A DNA stretch of 64,000 nucleotides from Pedobacter frigiditerrae (GTDB lineage: Bacteria; Bacteroidota; Bacteroidia; Sphingobacteriales; Sphingobacteriaceae). Position numbers and translations under genes: made by a program. The notes below the pieces were generated by a model that did no database searches, was not told where the DNA came from, and saw nothing but the letters and a program-made list of their open reading frames with translations. Location of the stretch: assembly GCF_004331645.1 (NCBI RefSeq), contig NZ_SJSK01000004.1, forward strand, positions 1-64,000, in the 5' to 3' direction. Positions within the stretch are counted from its first letter, which is position 1. Every line of letters begins with the position of its first letter. Of this stretch, positions 25,296 through 33,841 are shown piece after piece.

Positions 25296-28200
25296 ATGAT
25301 TCATTTCTTCTTAAGTCAATCCGACGAGGTTTTTGTTCTCCAAACAGAACAAGCCCTTTCAGCAACTGATGTTACAAAACTTGAATGGTTATTCGGCGGT
25401 GCCAAAAAACAAAATGAAACTGCGCTGAGCGGTTTTTTTGTTGGTCCACGTGCAGCGATGATAACGCCTTGGAGTACAAATGCCGTAGAAATTACCCAGA
25501 ACATGAGTATCTCAGGCATCATTAGAATTGAAGAATTTAAAAAAGTAGCTGAAGATTTTTCTGGTTACGACCCAATGCTTTCTCAAAAATACCAAGATTT
25601 AACACAGGCTGTTTTTACCATCGATATTAAACCTGAGCCGATTCTTGAAATTACAGATATTGCTGCTTACAATAAACAAGAAGGTTTATCACTTAGCGAT
25701 GAAGAAGTAGAATACTTGGTTTCCCTGGCAAACAGGCTAGAAAGACCTTTAACAGATTCTGAGGTTTTTGGTTTCTCTCAAGTTAATTCAGAACACTGTC
25801 GCCATAAAATTTTTAACGGTAAATTTGTAATTGACGGTGTTGAACAACCTACTTCACTATTCAAATTAATCCGCAAAACTTCAGAAGAAAACCCTAACGA
25901 TATTGTTTCGGCTTATAAAGATAACGTTGCCTTTATTAAAGGTCCTCTTGTACAGCAGTTTGCACCAAAACGCGCAGATGAGCCAGACTATTATACTTTA
26001 AGCGACTTCGAATCTGTTATTTCTATCAAAGCAGAAACACATAACTTCCCTACTACAGTTGAGCCTTTTAATGGTGCGGCAACTGGTTCAGGCGGCGAAA
26101 TTAGAGATAGGTTAGCTGGCGGACAAGGTTCATTGCCTTTGGCAGGAACTGCAGTTTACATGACAGCCCTTTCTCGTTTAGAACAAGATCGCCCATGGGA
26201 AAAAGGTGTTGAAGAAAGAAAATGGCTGTATCAAACTCCGATGGATATCTTAATCAAGGCATCTAATGGTGCTACTGATTTTGGTAATAAATTCGGCCAA
26301 CCGTTAATTACCGGCTCTGTTTTAACATTCGAACACGAAGAGAATTCACGTAAATTGGGTTACGACAAAGTAATCATGTTGGCTGGTGGTGTTGGATATG
26401 GTAAGGCCAGTCAGGCACAAAAAAAGAAACCTCAAGAAGGTGATAACATTGTAATTCTTGGTGGCGAAAATTATAGGATTGGAATGGGTGGTGCGGCAGT
26501 TTCATCTGCTGATACTGGCGAACATGGAACAGGCATTGAGTTAAACGCCATTCAACGTTCGAACCCAGAGATGCAGAAAAGAGCAGCAAATGCCGTTCGT
26601 GGAATGGTAGAAAGTGACCACAATTCCATCATCTCTATCCATGACCATGGTGCAGGTGGCCATTTAAACTGTTTATCTGAACTAGTGGAAGAAACAGGCG
26701 GTTTAATCAATTTAGATAAACTTCCTGTAGGCGACCCAACACTTTCATCAAAAGAAATTATTGGTAATGAATCTCAGGAAAGAATGGGATTGGTTATTGG
26801 AAATGAACATATCGCAACATTACAAAAAATTGCAGATCGAGAACGTTCGCCAATGTACACTGTGGGAAAAGTAACTGGCAACCATCGTTTTACTTTCAAA
26901 TCTGAAACTACTGGAGTTAAACCAATGGATTTAGAATTGAAAGACATGTTCGGCAGTTCTCCAAAAGTAATCATGGACGATCAAACGATTGATAGAAAAT
27001 ATCAAGCCGTTGCTTACGATAAAAATCAATTAAATACCTATTTAGAACAAGTTTTACAATTAGAAGCTGTTGCTTGTAAAGATTGGCTAACCAACAAAGT
27101 TGATAGATGTGTTGGCGGTAGAGTGGCCAAACAGCAATGTGCCGGACCATTACAGTTACCATTAAACAATTGTGGTGTAATGGCATTAGACTTTAAAGGT
27201 AAGGAAGGTATTGCAACTTCAGTTGGTCATGCTCCCCTATCTGCTTTAATTGATGCTGGCGCAGGAAGTAGAATTGCCATTGCAGAATCGCTTTCTAACT
27301 TAGTTTGGGCTCCATTAAAAGACGGTCTAAAAAGCGTTTCGCTTTCTGCCAACTGGATGTGGGCTTGTAAAAACGAAGGTGAAGACGCAAGGTTATACGA
27401 AGCGGTTAAAGCTTGTTCAGACTTTGCCATTGATTTAGGAATCAACATCCCGACAGGAAAAGATTCTTTATCAATGAAACAAAAATATAAGGATGGCGAT
27501 GTAATTGCACCAGGAACAGTTATTATTTCTGCAGGTGGAAATTGCAACGACATCACTAAGGTGGTTGAGCCAGTTTTACAAAAAGATGGTGGTGCTATCT
27601 ATTACATTAACCTTTCTAACGATGCTTACAAATTAGGCGGTTCTTCTTTCGCTCAAATCTTAAATAGAATTGGCAATGAAACACCTGATGTTACAGATGC
27701 CGCACAGTTTAAAAAGACTTTTAATGTTATTCAGGATTTAATTAAGGATGAGAAAATTGAAGCGGGACATGATATTGGCAGCGGAGGTTTAATTACAACC
27801 TTATTAGAAATTTGTTTTGCCGACCGTGATTTAGGTGCAAGCTTAGATTTAACTAGTTTAGACGAACCCGATAGCATCAAATTGTTATTCTCAGAAAACA
27901 TTGGTCTTGTTTTTCAGGCAGGTGTCGACGTAGAAAAAACATTAAGCGAAAACGGAATAGTTTACCACAAAATTGGAGAGGTAAACTCAGCTGCAACTTT
28001 AAAAGTGAAAAACTTTGAAGAAGAATTAAGCTTCGACATTGATACTTTACGTGATATTTGGTTTAAAACTTCTTACTTACTAGATACTAAACAAAGTGGA
28101 GCTCTAAAAGCTAAAGAGCGTTTCGAGAACTATAAAAACCAACCTTTAAAGTATACTTTTCCAACTCAATTTGATGGTAAAAAACCTGTAATAGACGAAA

Positions 28201-28958
28201 CTAAACCTCGTCCGAAAGCAGCGATTATACGTGAGAAAGGTAGTAACTCCGAGCGTGAATTAGCTAATGCGATGTATTTAGCTGGTTTTGACGTGAAAGA
28301 TGTACACATGACCGATTTAATATCGGGCAGAGAAACATTAGAAGACATTCAATTTATTGGAGCAGTTGGCGGTTTCTCTAACTCAGATGTTTTAGGTTCG
28401 GCTAAAGGTTGGGCTGGTGCGTTCATGTACAACGAAAAAGCGAGAATTGCCTTAGAGAAATTCTTTAGTCGCGAAGACACGCTTTCAGTTGGTGTTTGTA
28501 ACGGTTGCCAATTATTTGTTGAGCTTGGCTTGATTAATAAAGACCACGAGCAAAAACCAAAAATGCTACATAATGAAAGTCATAAACACGAGAGTATTTT
28601 TACTTCATTAACCATACAAGAAAACAAATCGGTAATGCTTTCTACCTTAGCTGGTAGTACCTTAGGTGTTTGGGTATCGCATGGCGAAGGAAGATTCCAA
28701 TTGCCATATAGCGAAGACAAATATCAAATCGTTTCTAAATACGCTTATGAAAGTTATCCTGCTAGTCCGAATGGTTCTGACTATAACACCGCAATGATGT
28801 GTGATGAAACTGGAAGACATTTGGTCATGATGCCACACATTGAGCGTTCATTATTCCAATGGCATTGGGCAAACTATCCAAAAGGCAGAAAAGATGAAGT
28901 CTCGCCATGGATGGAAGCATTTGTAAATGCTAGAAAATGGATTGAAAATCAAAAATAA
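25296..28958 (+). CDS. purL: Phosphoribosylformylglycinamidine synthase (single-chain)
   Basis: The 1220-residue enzyme makes FGAM from FGAR, glutamine and ATP in purine synthesis. The N-terminal segment MIHFFLSQSDEVFVLQTE, the NSEHCRHKIF motif, the IKAETHNFPTTVEPF segment and two AIRS-like halves are all present. A C-terminal class I glutaminase domain has its cysteine in GVCNGCQLF. The start was set at the second in-frame ATG because a TAnnTTTG promoter lies between the two ATGs. The last ~300 coding bases are repeated at 29979, beyond a RAYT element, but this copy of the gene is intact and ends in its own terminator. Confidence 0.96.
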   Translation: MIHFFLSQSDEVFVLQTEQALSATDVTKLEWLFGGAKKQNETALSGFFVGPRAAMITPWSTNAVEITQNMSISGIIRIEEFKKVAEDFSGYDPMLSQKYQDLTQAVFTIDIKPEPILEITDIAAYNKQEGLSLSDEEVEYLVSLANRLERPLTDSEVFGFSQVNSEHCRHKIFNGKFVIDGVEQPTSLFKLIRKTSEENPNDIVSAYKDNVAFIKGPLVQQFAPKRADEPDYYTLSDFESVISIKAETHNFPTTVEPFNGAATGSGGEIRDRLAGGQGSLPLAGTAVYMTALSRLEQDRPWEKGVEERKWLYQTPMDILIKASNGATDFGNKFGQPLITGSVLTFEHEENSRKLGYDKVIMLAGGVGYGKASQAQKKKPQEGDNIVILGGENYRIGMGGAAVSSADTGEHGTGIELNAIQRSNPEMQKRAANAVRGMVESDHNSIISIHDHGAGGHLNCLSELVEETGGLINLDKLPVGDPTLSSKEIIGNESQERMGLVIGNEHIATLQKIADRERSPMYTVGKVTGNHRFTFKSETTGVKPMDLELKDMFGSSPKVIMDDQTIDRKYQAVAYDKNQLNTYLEQVLQLEAVACKDWLTNKVDRCVGGRVAKQQCAGPLQLPLNNCGVMALDFKGKEGIATSVGHAPLSALIDAGAGSRIAIAESLSNLVWAPLKDGLKSVSLSANWMWACKNEGEDARLYEAVKACSDFAIDLGINIPTGKDSLSMKQKYKDGDVIAPGTVIISAGGNCNDITKVVEPVLQKDGGAIYYINLSNDAYKLGGSSFAQILNRIGNETPDVTDAAQFKKTFNVIQDLIKDEKIEAGHDIGSGGLITTLLEICFADRDLGASLDLTSLDEPDSIKLLFSENIGLVFQAGVDVEKTLSENGIVYHKIGEVNSAATLKVKNFEEELSFDIDTLRDIWFKTSYLLDTKQSGALKAKERFENYKNQPLKYTFPTQFDGKKPVIDETKPRPKAAIIREKGSNSERELANAMYLAGFDVKDVHMTDLISGRETLEDIQFIGAVGGFSNSDVLGSAKGWAGAFMYNEKARIALEKFFSREDTLSVGVCNGCQLFVELGLINKDHEQKPKMLHNESHKHESIFTSLTIQENKSVMLSTLAGSTLGVWVSHGEGRFQLPYSEDKYQIVSKYAYESYPASPNGSDYNTAMMCDETGRHLVMMPHIERSLFQWHWANYPKGRKDEVSPWMEAFVNARKWIENQK

Positions 28959-29006
28959 TAAAGGATTAAAAATCAAAAGCCTCGACAAATTTGTCGGGGC
29001 TTTTTT
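28657..29006 (+). repeat. Direct repeat, copy A (3' end of purL plus terminator)
   Basis: This ~350-bp segment recurs at 29979-30332. Within the coding part I see one difference (C at 28901 against T at 30223, silent). After the stop codon there are an inserted G, an inserted T and one G-to-A change. The match begins abruptly at GTACCTTAGG and ends in the T-run of the terminator. Confidence 0.95.
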
Positions 29007-29007
29007 G
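28978..29007 (+). terminator. purL terminator
   Basis: The stem is AGCCTCGACAAA / TTTGTCGGGGCT with one T-G mismatch relative to the copy-B version, followed by TTTTTTG. Confidence 0.8.
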
Positions 29008-29020
29008 TTCCAATCATATT

Positions 29021-29143
29021 CTGGTGCAAGTCTTAAAGCCAGAGCCATTGCACAAGGCAGACTTGGGCCTTAGTCAAACTTCAGAATTAATCTTAGACAC
29101 AAGTCCCCATAGGCTCTTGCCCATCACACAAGACTTGCGCCAG
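29021..29143. repeat. REPIN-like unit, left copy
   Basis: Inverted ends CTGGTGCAAGTCTT and AAGACTTGCGCCAG enclose about 95 bp. The interior contains CAGAATTAATCTTAGACACA and is nearly identical to the right copy. The left end has one change (T for C) against the consensus. Confidence 0.8.
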
Positions 29144-29212
29144 AGAGTAATATGTACTGGCGCAAGTCTTAAAGTCCAGGCCATTGCAAGGGCCGACTTG
29201 TGCCTTAATTAA

Positions 29213-29767
29213 TCACCCTAACCTATCTATTTCAATCAATCCTTTATCATCCTCATAGTCGATGGCACTGCTATAAAGATAATCTGAACCTTTGACCACC
29301 AGTCCCGCCTCAACTGGATTATCGTGAAGATAGTTAATCCGTGTGTCAAACATATTGGTTTGCGGATCCAACTCTATTGGGTGATTATCCTGTTGCCAAA
29401 ATTGAAAAACCTTATTGTTGCTATTCTTTTCCCCTGCCTTTCCAAAAAGATACAACATCCAATCCTTTCTACTCTCTTTTGGATACTCCCTAATCTCTTT
29501 TAATATTCTATAGGATGAATATTTTTTCAAGTCACGCATAATGTTGGCCAAATGCTGCCCTTCCATACAGCTGATGATTAAGTGAACATGGTTGCTCATA
29601 ATTACCCAAGCGTGAAGCCTCAACCCTTTTTCTTTACTACAGTAAGTTAGACTTTCCAAAAACAGATCTCTATAAACCCTTCTGGTAAAAACATCAATCC
29701 AACCTACCGTTGCAAACGAAACGAAATATATGCCTTCCGAATTACTGAATTTATATTTTATGCTCAT
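29213..29767 (-). CDS. REP-associated tyrosine transposase (RAYT, IS200-like)
   Basis: 184 residues from the chosen ATG (MSIKYKFSNSEGIYFVSFAT). The frame is open 111 bp further up, but that part reads through a repeat end and has no family similarity. The HUH motif is SNHVHLI, and a C-terminal INYLHDNPVEAGLV segment is typical of RAYT and Y1 transposases. These enzymes nick single-stranded DNA at REP hairpins and are thought to spread REPINs. The gene ends 1-2 bp after the left half-unit and is flanked on both sides by its presumed substrates. It looks intact. Confidence 0.88.
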   Translation of the reverse strand: MSIKYKFSNSEGIYFVSFATVGWIDVFTRRVYRDLFLESLTYCSKEKGLRLHAWVIMSNHVHLIISCMEGQHLANIMRDLKKYSSYRILKEIREYPKESRKDWMLYLFGKAGEKNSNNKVFQFWQQDNHPIELDPQTNMFDTRINYLHDNPVEAGLVVKGSDYLYSSAIDYEDDKGLIEIDRLG

Positions 29768-29850
29768 TGTTAAACATAATAAGTTTAGAAGTTCGTCACA
29801 CAAAACGTGCGCCAAGAGAGATTTTTCTTTCAATGAAACATGTGAATGTA

Positions 29851-29972
29851 CTTGCGCAAGTCTTAAAACCAGAGTCATCGCAAGGGCCGGCTTGGGCCTT
29901 AGTCAAACTTCAGAATTAATCTTAGACACAAGTCCCCATAGGCTCTTGCCCATCACACAAGACTTGCGCCAG
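29851..29972. repeat. REPIN-like unit, right copy
   Basis: It begins CTTGCGCAAGTCTT and ends AAGACTTGCGCCAG. The interior from TTAGTCAAACTTCAGAATTA to TTGCCCATCACACAAG is the same as in the left copy. It abuts the duplicated purL fragment with only 6 bp between. Confidence 0.8.
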
Positions 29973-29978
29973 AGAGGG

Positions 29979-30280
29979 GTACCTTAGGTGTTTGGGTATC
30001 GCATGGCGAAGGAAGATTCCAATTGCCATATAGCGAAGACAAATATCAAATCGTTTCTAAATACGCTTATGAAAGTTATCCTGCTAGTCCGAATGGTTCT
30101 GACTATAACACCGCAATGATGTGTGATGAAACTGGAAGACATTTGGTCATGATGCCACACATTGAGCGTTCATTATTCCAATGGCATTGGGCAAACTATC
30201 CAAAAGGCAGAAAAGATGAAGTTTCGCCATGGATGGAAGCATTTGTAAATGCTAGAAAATGGATTGAAAATCAAAAATAA
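29979..30280 (+). pseudogene. Duplicated 3' fragment of purL
   Basis: It encodes the last ~100 residues of PurL (…MPHIERSLFQWHW…) in an open frame but lacks the rest of the gene and has no promoter. It is almost identical to copy A, so the duplication is recent or kept uniform by gene conversion. It begins 6 bp after the right REPIN unit and runs on into its own perfect terminator. The frame could be translated from an internal ATG, but there is no reason to expect a product. Confidence 0.92.
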
Positions 30281-30300
30281 TAAAGGATTAAAAAGTCAAA

Positions 30301-30332
30301 AGCCTCGACAAATTTTGTCGAGGCTTTTTTTT
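30301..30332 (+). terminator. Terminator of the duplicated purL fragment
   Basis: The stem AGCCTCGACAAA / TTTGTCGAGGCT is perfect, followed by eight T. It is better paired than the terminator behind the intact purL. Confidence 0.8.
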
Positions 30333-30352
30333 ACAGTTTCCTTTTGGTATCA

Positions 30353-31420
30353 TTAATTTACAGCGACGACTACTGAAGAAATACTATCGTTAAAACCGAT
30401 ATCTGTTAGGCAATCTTCATCAGCAGTAAGCGTGGTTACAGCACCAGCATAATTGTTGCTTTTGTATATCGTAATTTTTAAGCCAGTAGGTACTTTTATT
30501 GAAGAAGCATCATCGTTTACAACACCTAAAGCTTCTAATTGAGACATGGTATAAGAGCCAACACCCAAGCTAGCGCTCCAACCGCCATAGTTACAATTTT
30601 GATAAATACTAACAGCAGAAGGAGGTGGTGGCGTGCCCGCTGCCTCTGCATATGTACTTGCAATTCTGATGTGTTTTACAAAATGTGTAGCCTGTGAGTC
30701 ATCACCCCCATAAACACCCCATTTTGGATCGCAATAATCACTATCCAAGGTTCTGCAATTGTAACGTTGTGAGCCATTACTTAAGGTTTGTTTAACGCCA
30801 TTATACCATAACTCTACATAACCAGTTGAGGCACTATAAGACGCATTAATGCGCATGGTAATGTCAGTCCAGGTACTCGTTACTAATGGTGTAGACCACA
30901 ATATAAATGCTGTATGACTGGCATCAAAATACTGTAGTTCTAAATTGCCATTTTTGGTCCTGAGCATCAAAGGGTGGTTCGCCAATGAGCCTGCTGTTGG
31001 ATAAGATTTCCATTGCCAAATGGCTTCAGTTTCTAGGGAGGTAGGCATATAGATTTTACTTTGCCAACCTATATAAAAATTAGTGCCTTCTGGAGCGCTA
31101 AAGCCAACAGATCCATGGCCTTCTGCCCTATGGCTTCCTGCTGGCTTAAGGAATTTCCATACGGGCGTACCTGTTTCATCGTTCACAACGGTAACTGTTC
31201 CATTTTGCTCTACGTTAATAGCTTTCCACACAGCAGAACTGGAAAGCGAAGCATCTCCATTGTGTAAAATGGTTTGAACTGCCCTGTTTCCAGGATCTAC
31301 TTTTGGCAAAGCGAGGTCTTTTTCATTGGCAGCTTCTGGCTTTTCTTCAGTGTTTTTCTTGCAGCTTTGCTGGGTTAATGCAAGCGCAACAACAAGCATA
31401 ATAATGTTGATTTTTTTCAT
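30353..31420 (-). CDS. Lipoprotein with polysaccharide-lyase-like domain and beta/gamma-crystallin tail
   Basis: 355 residues. The lipobox signal MKKINIIMLVVALALTQQSC gives a lipid-anchored cysteine at 20. Residues ~45-255 resemble the jelly-roll lyases of the heparin-lyase-I/PL20 type (FYIGWQSKIYMPTSLETEAIW, then DPKWGVYGGDD). The last ~85 residues (VSIYQNCNYGGWSASLGVGS…) are a beta/gamma-crystallin domain, often a Ca2+-binding or stabilising module. It is the last gene of the GH31-to-lyase operon and probably cuts the glycan at the cell surface. The exact lyase family is uncertain. Confidence 0.7.
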   Translation of the reverse strand: MKKINIIMLVVALALTQQSCKKNTEEKPEAANEKDLALPKVDPGNRAVQTILHNGDASLSSSAVWKAINVEQNGTVTVVNDETGTPVWKFLKPAGSHRAEGHGSVGFSAPEGTNFYIGWQSKIYMPTSLETEAIWQWKSYPTAGSLANHPLMLRTKNGNLELQYFDASHTAFILWSTPLVTSTWTDITMRINASYSASTGYVELWYNGVKQTLSNGSQRYNCRTLDSDYCDPKWGVYGGDDSQATHFVKHIRIASTYAEAAGTPPPPSAVSIYQNCNYGGWSASLGVGSYTMSQLEALGVVNDDASSIKVPTGLKITIYKSNNYAGAVTTLTADEDCLTDIGFNDSISSVVVAVN

Positions 31421-31472
31421 GATTTTGGTTTTAATATTTGGTTAATAATAGTTTTGCACATCAAATCATTGG

Positions 31473-32603
31473 TTATTGCAGAAAGGCGGCCGCCGTCCAT
31501 AACAAAGGTGCCTGACCATGCAGGTCGCCAGTAATGCGCTTACGGTCTAAGTAATATTGCAAGTCGTTTTTCTTATTGGTTCCTTCACATACATCGCTTA
31601 CATCGGCATTATCATCAATTCTAGCTACCAGAGCCAACCAAGCTTTGCGCACAGCTGGTGCATACTGTTTTTGGTTTAGCCAACCTTTTTTAACACCTGT
31701 TACCATGGCATAGGTAAACATGGCGGTACCAGAGCTTTCTTCCCATGAGGCGGGTACATCTACTAACTGTCGCCACATGCCTGATGTTGCTTGATGTTTT
31801 AACAGCGAGCTCATCATCACTTGATATCCTTTTAAAATTCTTGGTCTATTAGGGTGGTTTTTGGGTAATGAGCTTAAGATTTCGGCCATACCTGCCGCCA
31901 TCCAGCCATTGCCCCTTCCCCAAAAGAAAGGCACATCTGGGGCATGGTAAAACAGACCATTTTTTTGTTGTAAGGAATCAAGGTAAACTACCATCTCTTT
32001 TGCAGCACGATCTAAATAGATTTGATTACCTGTAGCACGATATGCCTGTGTTTGTAAGGCATTGATCATAAACATATCATCAATCCACATTCTGGTTTGC
32101 CAGGTAAGTCCGCGGTTATAGAAAACATGTGATTCTGGAACTACGCGTTTACCTTCTGGTGGCCCCCATTGTTTATCGGCTATGTTTTGCCCCATGACCA
32201 AATACTTTTGCTCTTTAGTTTGTCTATAAAGTTCTAAGGGCACAGCGCCAAACACACCATAATCTACATGGTCTGGAATGGGAATGAGCGATGCCTCTTC
32301 TCGAAAAAACGGTTCGAATCGTTTAGCCAATTGCACTTTCAACGCTGCATCATTGCTTTCTTTGGCAAATTTTAGGGCGCCATACCAAGCACAAGATTCT
32401 GGATAGGTAATTACTTTTGGTGGTGTTGGCCTGCCAAAATTGGTATGTGGTGTAGCAACAAAACGATCGGCAATGCGTTTTCCAATAACCAAAGGCGAGG
32501 TACCTTTAGGCCAATTTTTAAATTCATTTACCGATTGTTTGGGCTGAGCGAGGGCTGTTGCGCTAAAAAATAGCGCAATCAATATTGATATGTTCGTTTT
32601 CAT
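31473..32603 (-). CDS. GH105/GH88-type unsaturated uronyl hydrolase
   Basis: 376 residues with a signal peptide (cleavage near ALAQ, 20). The (alpha/alpha)6-barrel motifs TWQTRMWIDDMFM and FFWGRGNGWMAAGM match YteR-like GH105 enzymes. They remove the 4,5-unsaturated uronic acid left at the non-reducing end by polysaccharide lyases, through hydration of the double bond. The aspartate in IDDMF is the expected catalytic residue. It follows the KdgF-like cupin by 9 bp and complements the GH88 enzyme encoded further upstream in the same operon. Confidence 0.88.
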   Translation of the reverse strand: MKTNISILIALFFSATALAQPKQSVNEFKNWPKGTSPLVIGKRIADRFVATPHTNFGRPTPPKVITYPESCAWYGALKFAKESNDAALKVQLAKRFEPFFREEASLIPIPDHVDYGVFGAVPLELYRQTKEQKYLVMGQNIADKQWGPPEGKRVVPESHVFYNRGLTWQTRMWIDDMFMINALQTQAYRATGNQIYLDRAAKEMVVYLDSLQQKNGLFYHAPDVPFFWGRGNGWMAAGMAEILSSLPKNHPNRPRILKGYQVMMSSLLKHQATSGMWRQLVDVPASWEESSGTAMFTYAMVTGVKKGWLNQKQYAPAVRKAWLALVARIDDNADVSDVCEGTNKKNDLQYYLDRKRITGDLHGQAPLLWTAAAFLQ

Positions 32604-32612
32604 TTCTGAGGA

Positions 32613-32975
32613 TTAACTAATTGATTTATTGGATGTAATAGGCAAGAAATCTGCTCTATGCGGACAAAAAACATCAATCAACATACCTGGTTCTAGGCAT
32701 ACACAGCCATGTATCACGTGAGGTGGAACATAATAACCATCTCCCTTTTTAATGATCCTTTTCTGGTCGCCAATAGTCATTTCAAAAACACCACTTTCTA
32801 CATAGGTTACTTGCGCATGATGATGCTCATGTAATTGTCCTACAGCATCTACTTCAAACAATACCTTTACCAGCATAACGTTTTGGTCATGGCCATAGAG
32901 TTGTCTTTTAATGCCATTTCCTAAATCTTCCCATTGGATTTCGGATTCGAACTGAAATAACTTTCCTTGTAACAT
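32613..32975 (-). CDS. KdgF-like cupin (unsaturated uronate ring-opening)
   Basis: 120 residues from the chosen ATG (MLQGKLFQFESEIQWEDLGNG). The longer frame starts at TTG and overlaps the previous gene. The cupin metal site is HEHHHAQVTYVESG with a second His in PPHVIHG. KdgF proteins convert 4,5-unsaturated uronic acid monomers into the linear ketonised form, the step after GH88/GH105. No signal peptide is visible, so it is cytoplasmic. Its place between a hydrolase and GH105 supports the assignment. Confidence 0.78.
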   Translation of the reverse strand: MLQGKLFQFESEIQWEDLGNGIKRQLYGHDQNVMLVKVLFEVDAVGQLHEHHHAQVTYVESGVFEMTIGDQKRIIKKGDGYYVPPHVIHGCVCLEPGMLIDVFCPHRADFLPITSNKSIS

Positions 32976-33003
32976 AGCTTCAATTTTAGGTTTTATGTTG
33001 ATG

Positions 33004-33837
33004 TTAATGTTTAATATCGGGTACGCTGTTTCGGTAAATAAAATCGGCAATGGCGGCAGGATTTTCTATGGGAAAATGATGTCCTTCCAAGCTTTGTATG
33101 CCTTTAGTCATTGGGATGACGGTTGCTGGCCCTCCTTTTAAAATATAATTTTGCACCAACAACATGGTATTTTCTACAATAGGCACAATTCGATCGTCTA
33201 AACCAATTACGTGTAAGATGGGCACTTTTAAGGCGGCAAGCTGATCTAAATTGTCTTTAGGTTGATCCTTGTATTGGCTTGCTTCCTCTTCCGTCAGGTT
33301 GTACACCGTTAATAATTTCTTCCAATCGGCAACCGAACCTTTACTCGTCCCCTTTCCTCCTGGCCAACTGTTGAAATCGCACACTGGCGCTTCGGCATAA
33401 ATACAGCTTACCTTGGTAGGATTTCGCTTTGACCAGCCGTAAACGTACAAACCACCACGGCTTATCCCTTCTAAGGCTACTTTTTGGGCGAAGGCTTTTT
33501 TCGCAATGAGGTATTCATAAAACTGATCCCAGCTATCTAATGCTTTGGCATGACCAAATAAATCATTGGTTTGGAGATAAGCCACATGGAAACCTCTTTC
33601 TAAAAGGATGCTATCTGGCTGTGTATGCCAATCGGGGAAATAAGCTTTCCAAACCCAAGGATTACCTGCTATAGCTTTTTTGGGAGCAATTACCCAAGCG
33701 GATAGCCCATTGAACTTAAATTCTGTTTTATCGAAATGATGCCATTTAACGGTTTTTTCTTCGGTGATGTGTTGTTGTGCCATCGCCGAATAGGTAAAAC
33801 CGAGATAAAGAAGAAATAAAAAGAGGTATCTCATCAT
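33004..33837 (-). CDS. Exported alpha/beta hydrolase (esterase/peptidase-like)
   Basis: 277 residues. The frame extends to a TTG inside the previous gene; the ATG pair MMRYLFLFLLYLGF gives a signal peptide cut near SAMAQ. The triad is likely Ser in GISRGGLYVYG, Asp in GLDDRIVP and His in LEGHHFP. Enzymes of this kind in glycan loci often remove acyl groups from sugars, but the substrate is not shown by sequence. It starts 4 bp after the DUF4955 gene. Confidence 0.75.
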   Translation of the reverse strand: MMRYLFLFLLYLGFTYSAMAQQHITEEKTVKWHHFDKTEFKFNGLSAWVIAPKKAIAGNPWVWKAYFPDWHTQPDSILLERGFHVAYLQTNDLFGHAKALDSWDQFYEYLIAKKAFAQKVALEGISRGGLYVYGWSKRNPTKVSCIYAEAPVCDFNSWPGGKGTSKGSVADWKKLLTVYNLTEEEASQYKDQPKDNLDQLAALKVPILHVIGLDDRIVPIVENTMLLVQNYILKGGPATVIPMTKGIQSLEGHHFPIENPAAIADFIYRNSVPDIKH

Positions 33838-33841
33838 TAGA

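Larger units (their letters stand above)
29021..29972. mobile_element. RAYT element with REPIN-like units
   Basis: A transposase gene of the IS200-like REP-associated type lies between repeated units with inverted ends. Every unit starts GGCGCAAGTCTT and ends AAGACTTGCGCC. There are two complete ~122-bp units (29021-29143 and 29851-29972). Between them lies a third unit that appears split by the transposase gene: its left half begins at 29157 and its right end, in the diverged form AAAACGTGCGCC, lies near 29803-29814. All three have the same orientation. The whole cluster sits between the two copies of the purL 3' end. Confidence 0.82.

Noticed and set aside
29768..29878. N-terminal extension of the RAYT frame
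   Set aside because: It reads through a repeat end and unrelated DNA; the family start is the ATG at 29767.
31434..31447. Half of the proposed operator (ATATTTGGTTAATA) upstream of the lyase-like lipoprotein
   Set aside because: The partner half TTGGCAT is missing at the expected 75-77 bp; without it TTTGGTTAAT is too short to count.
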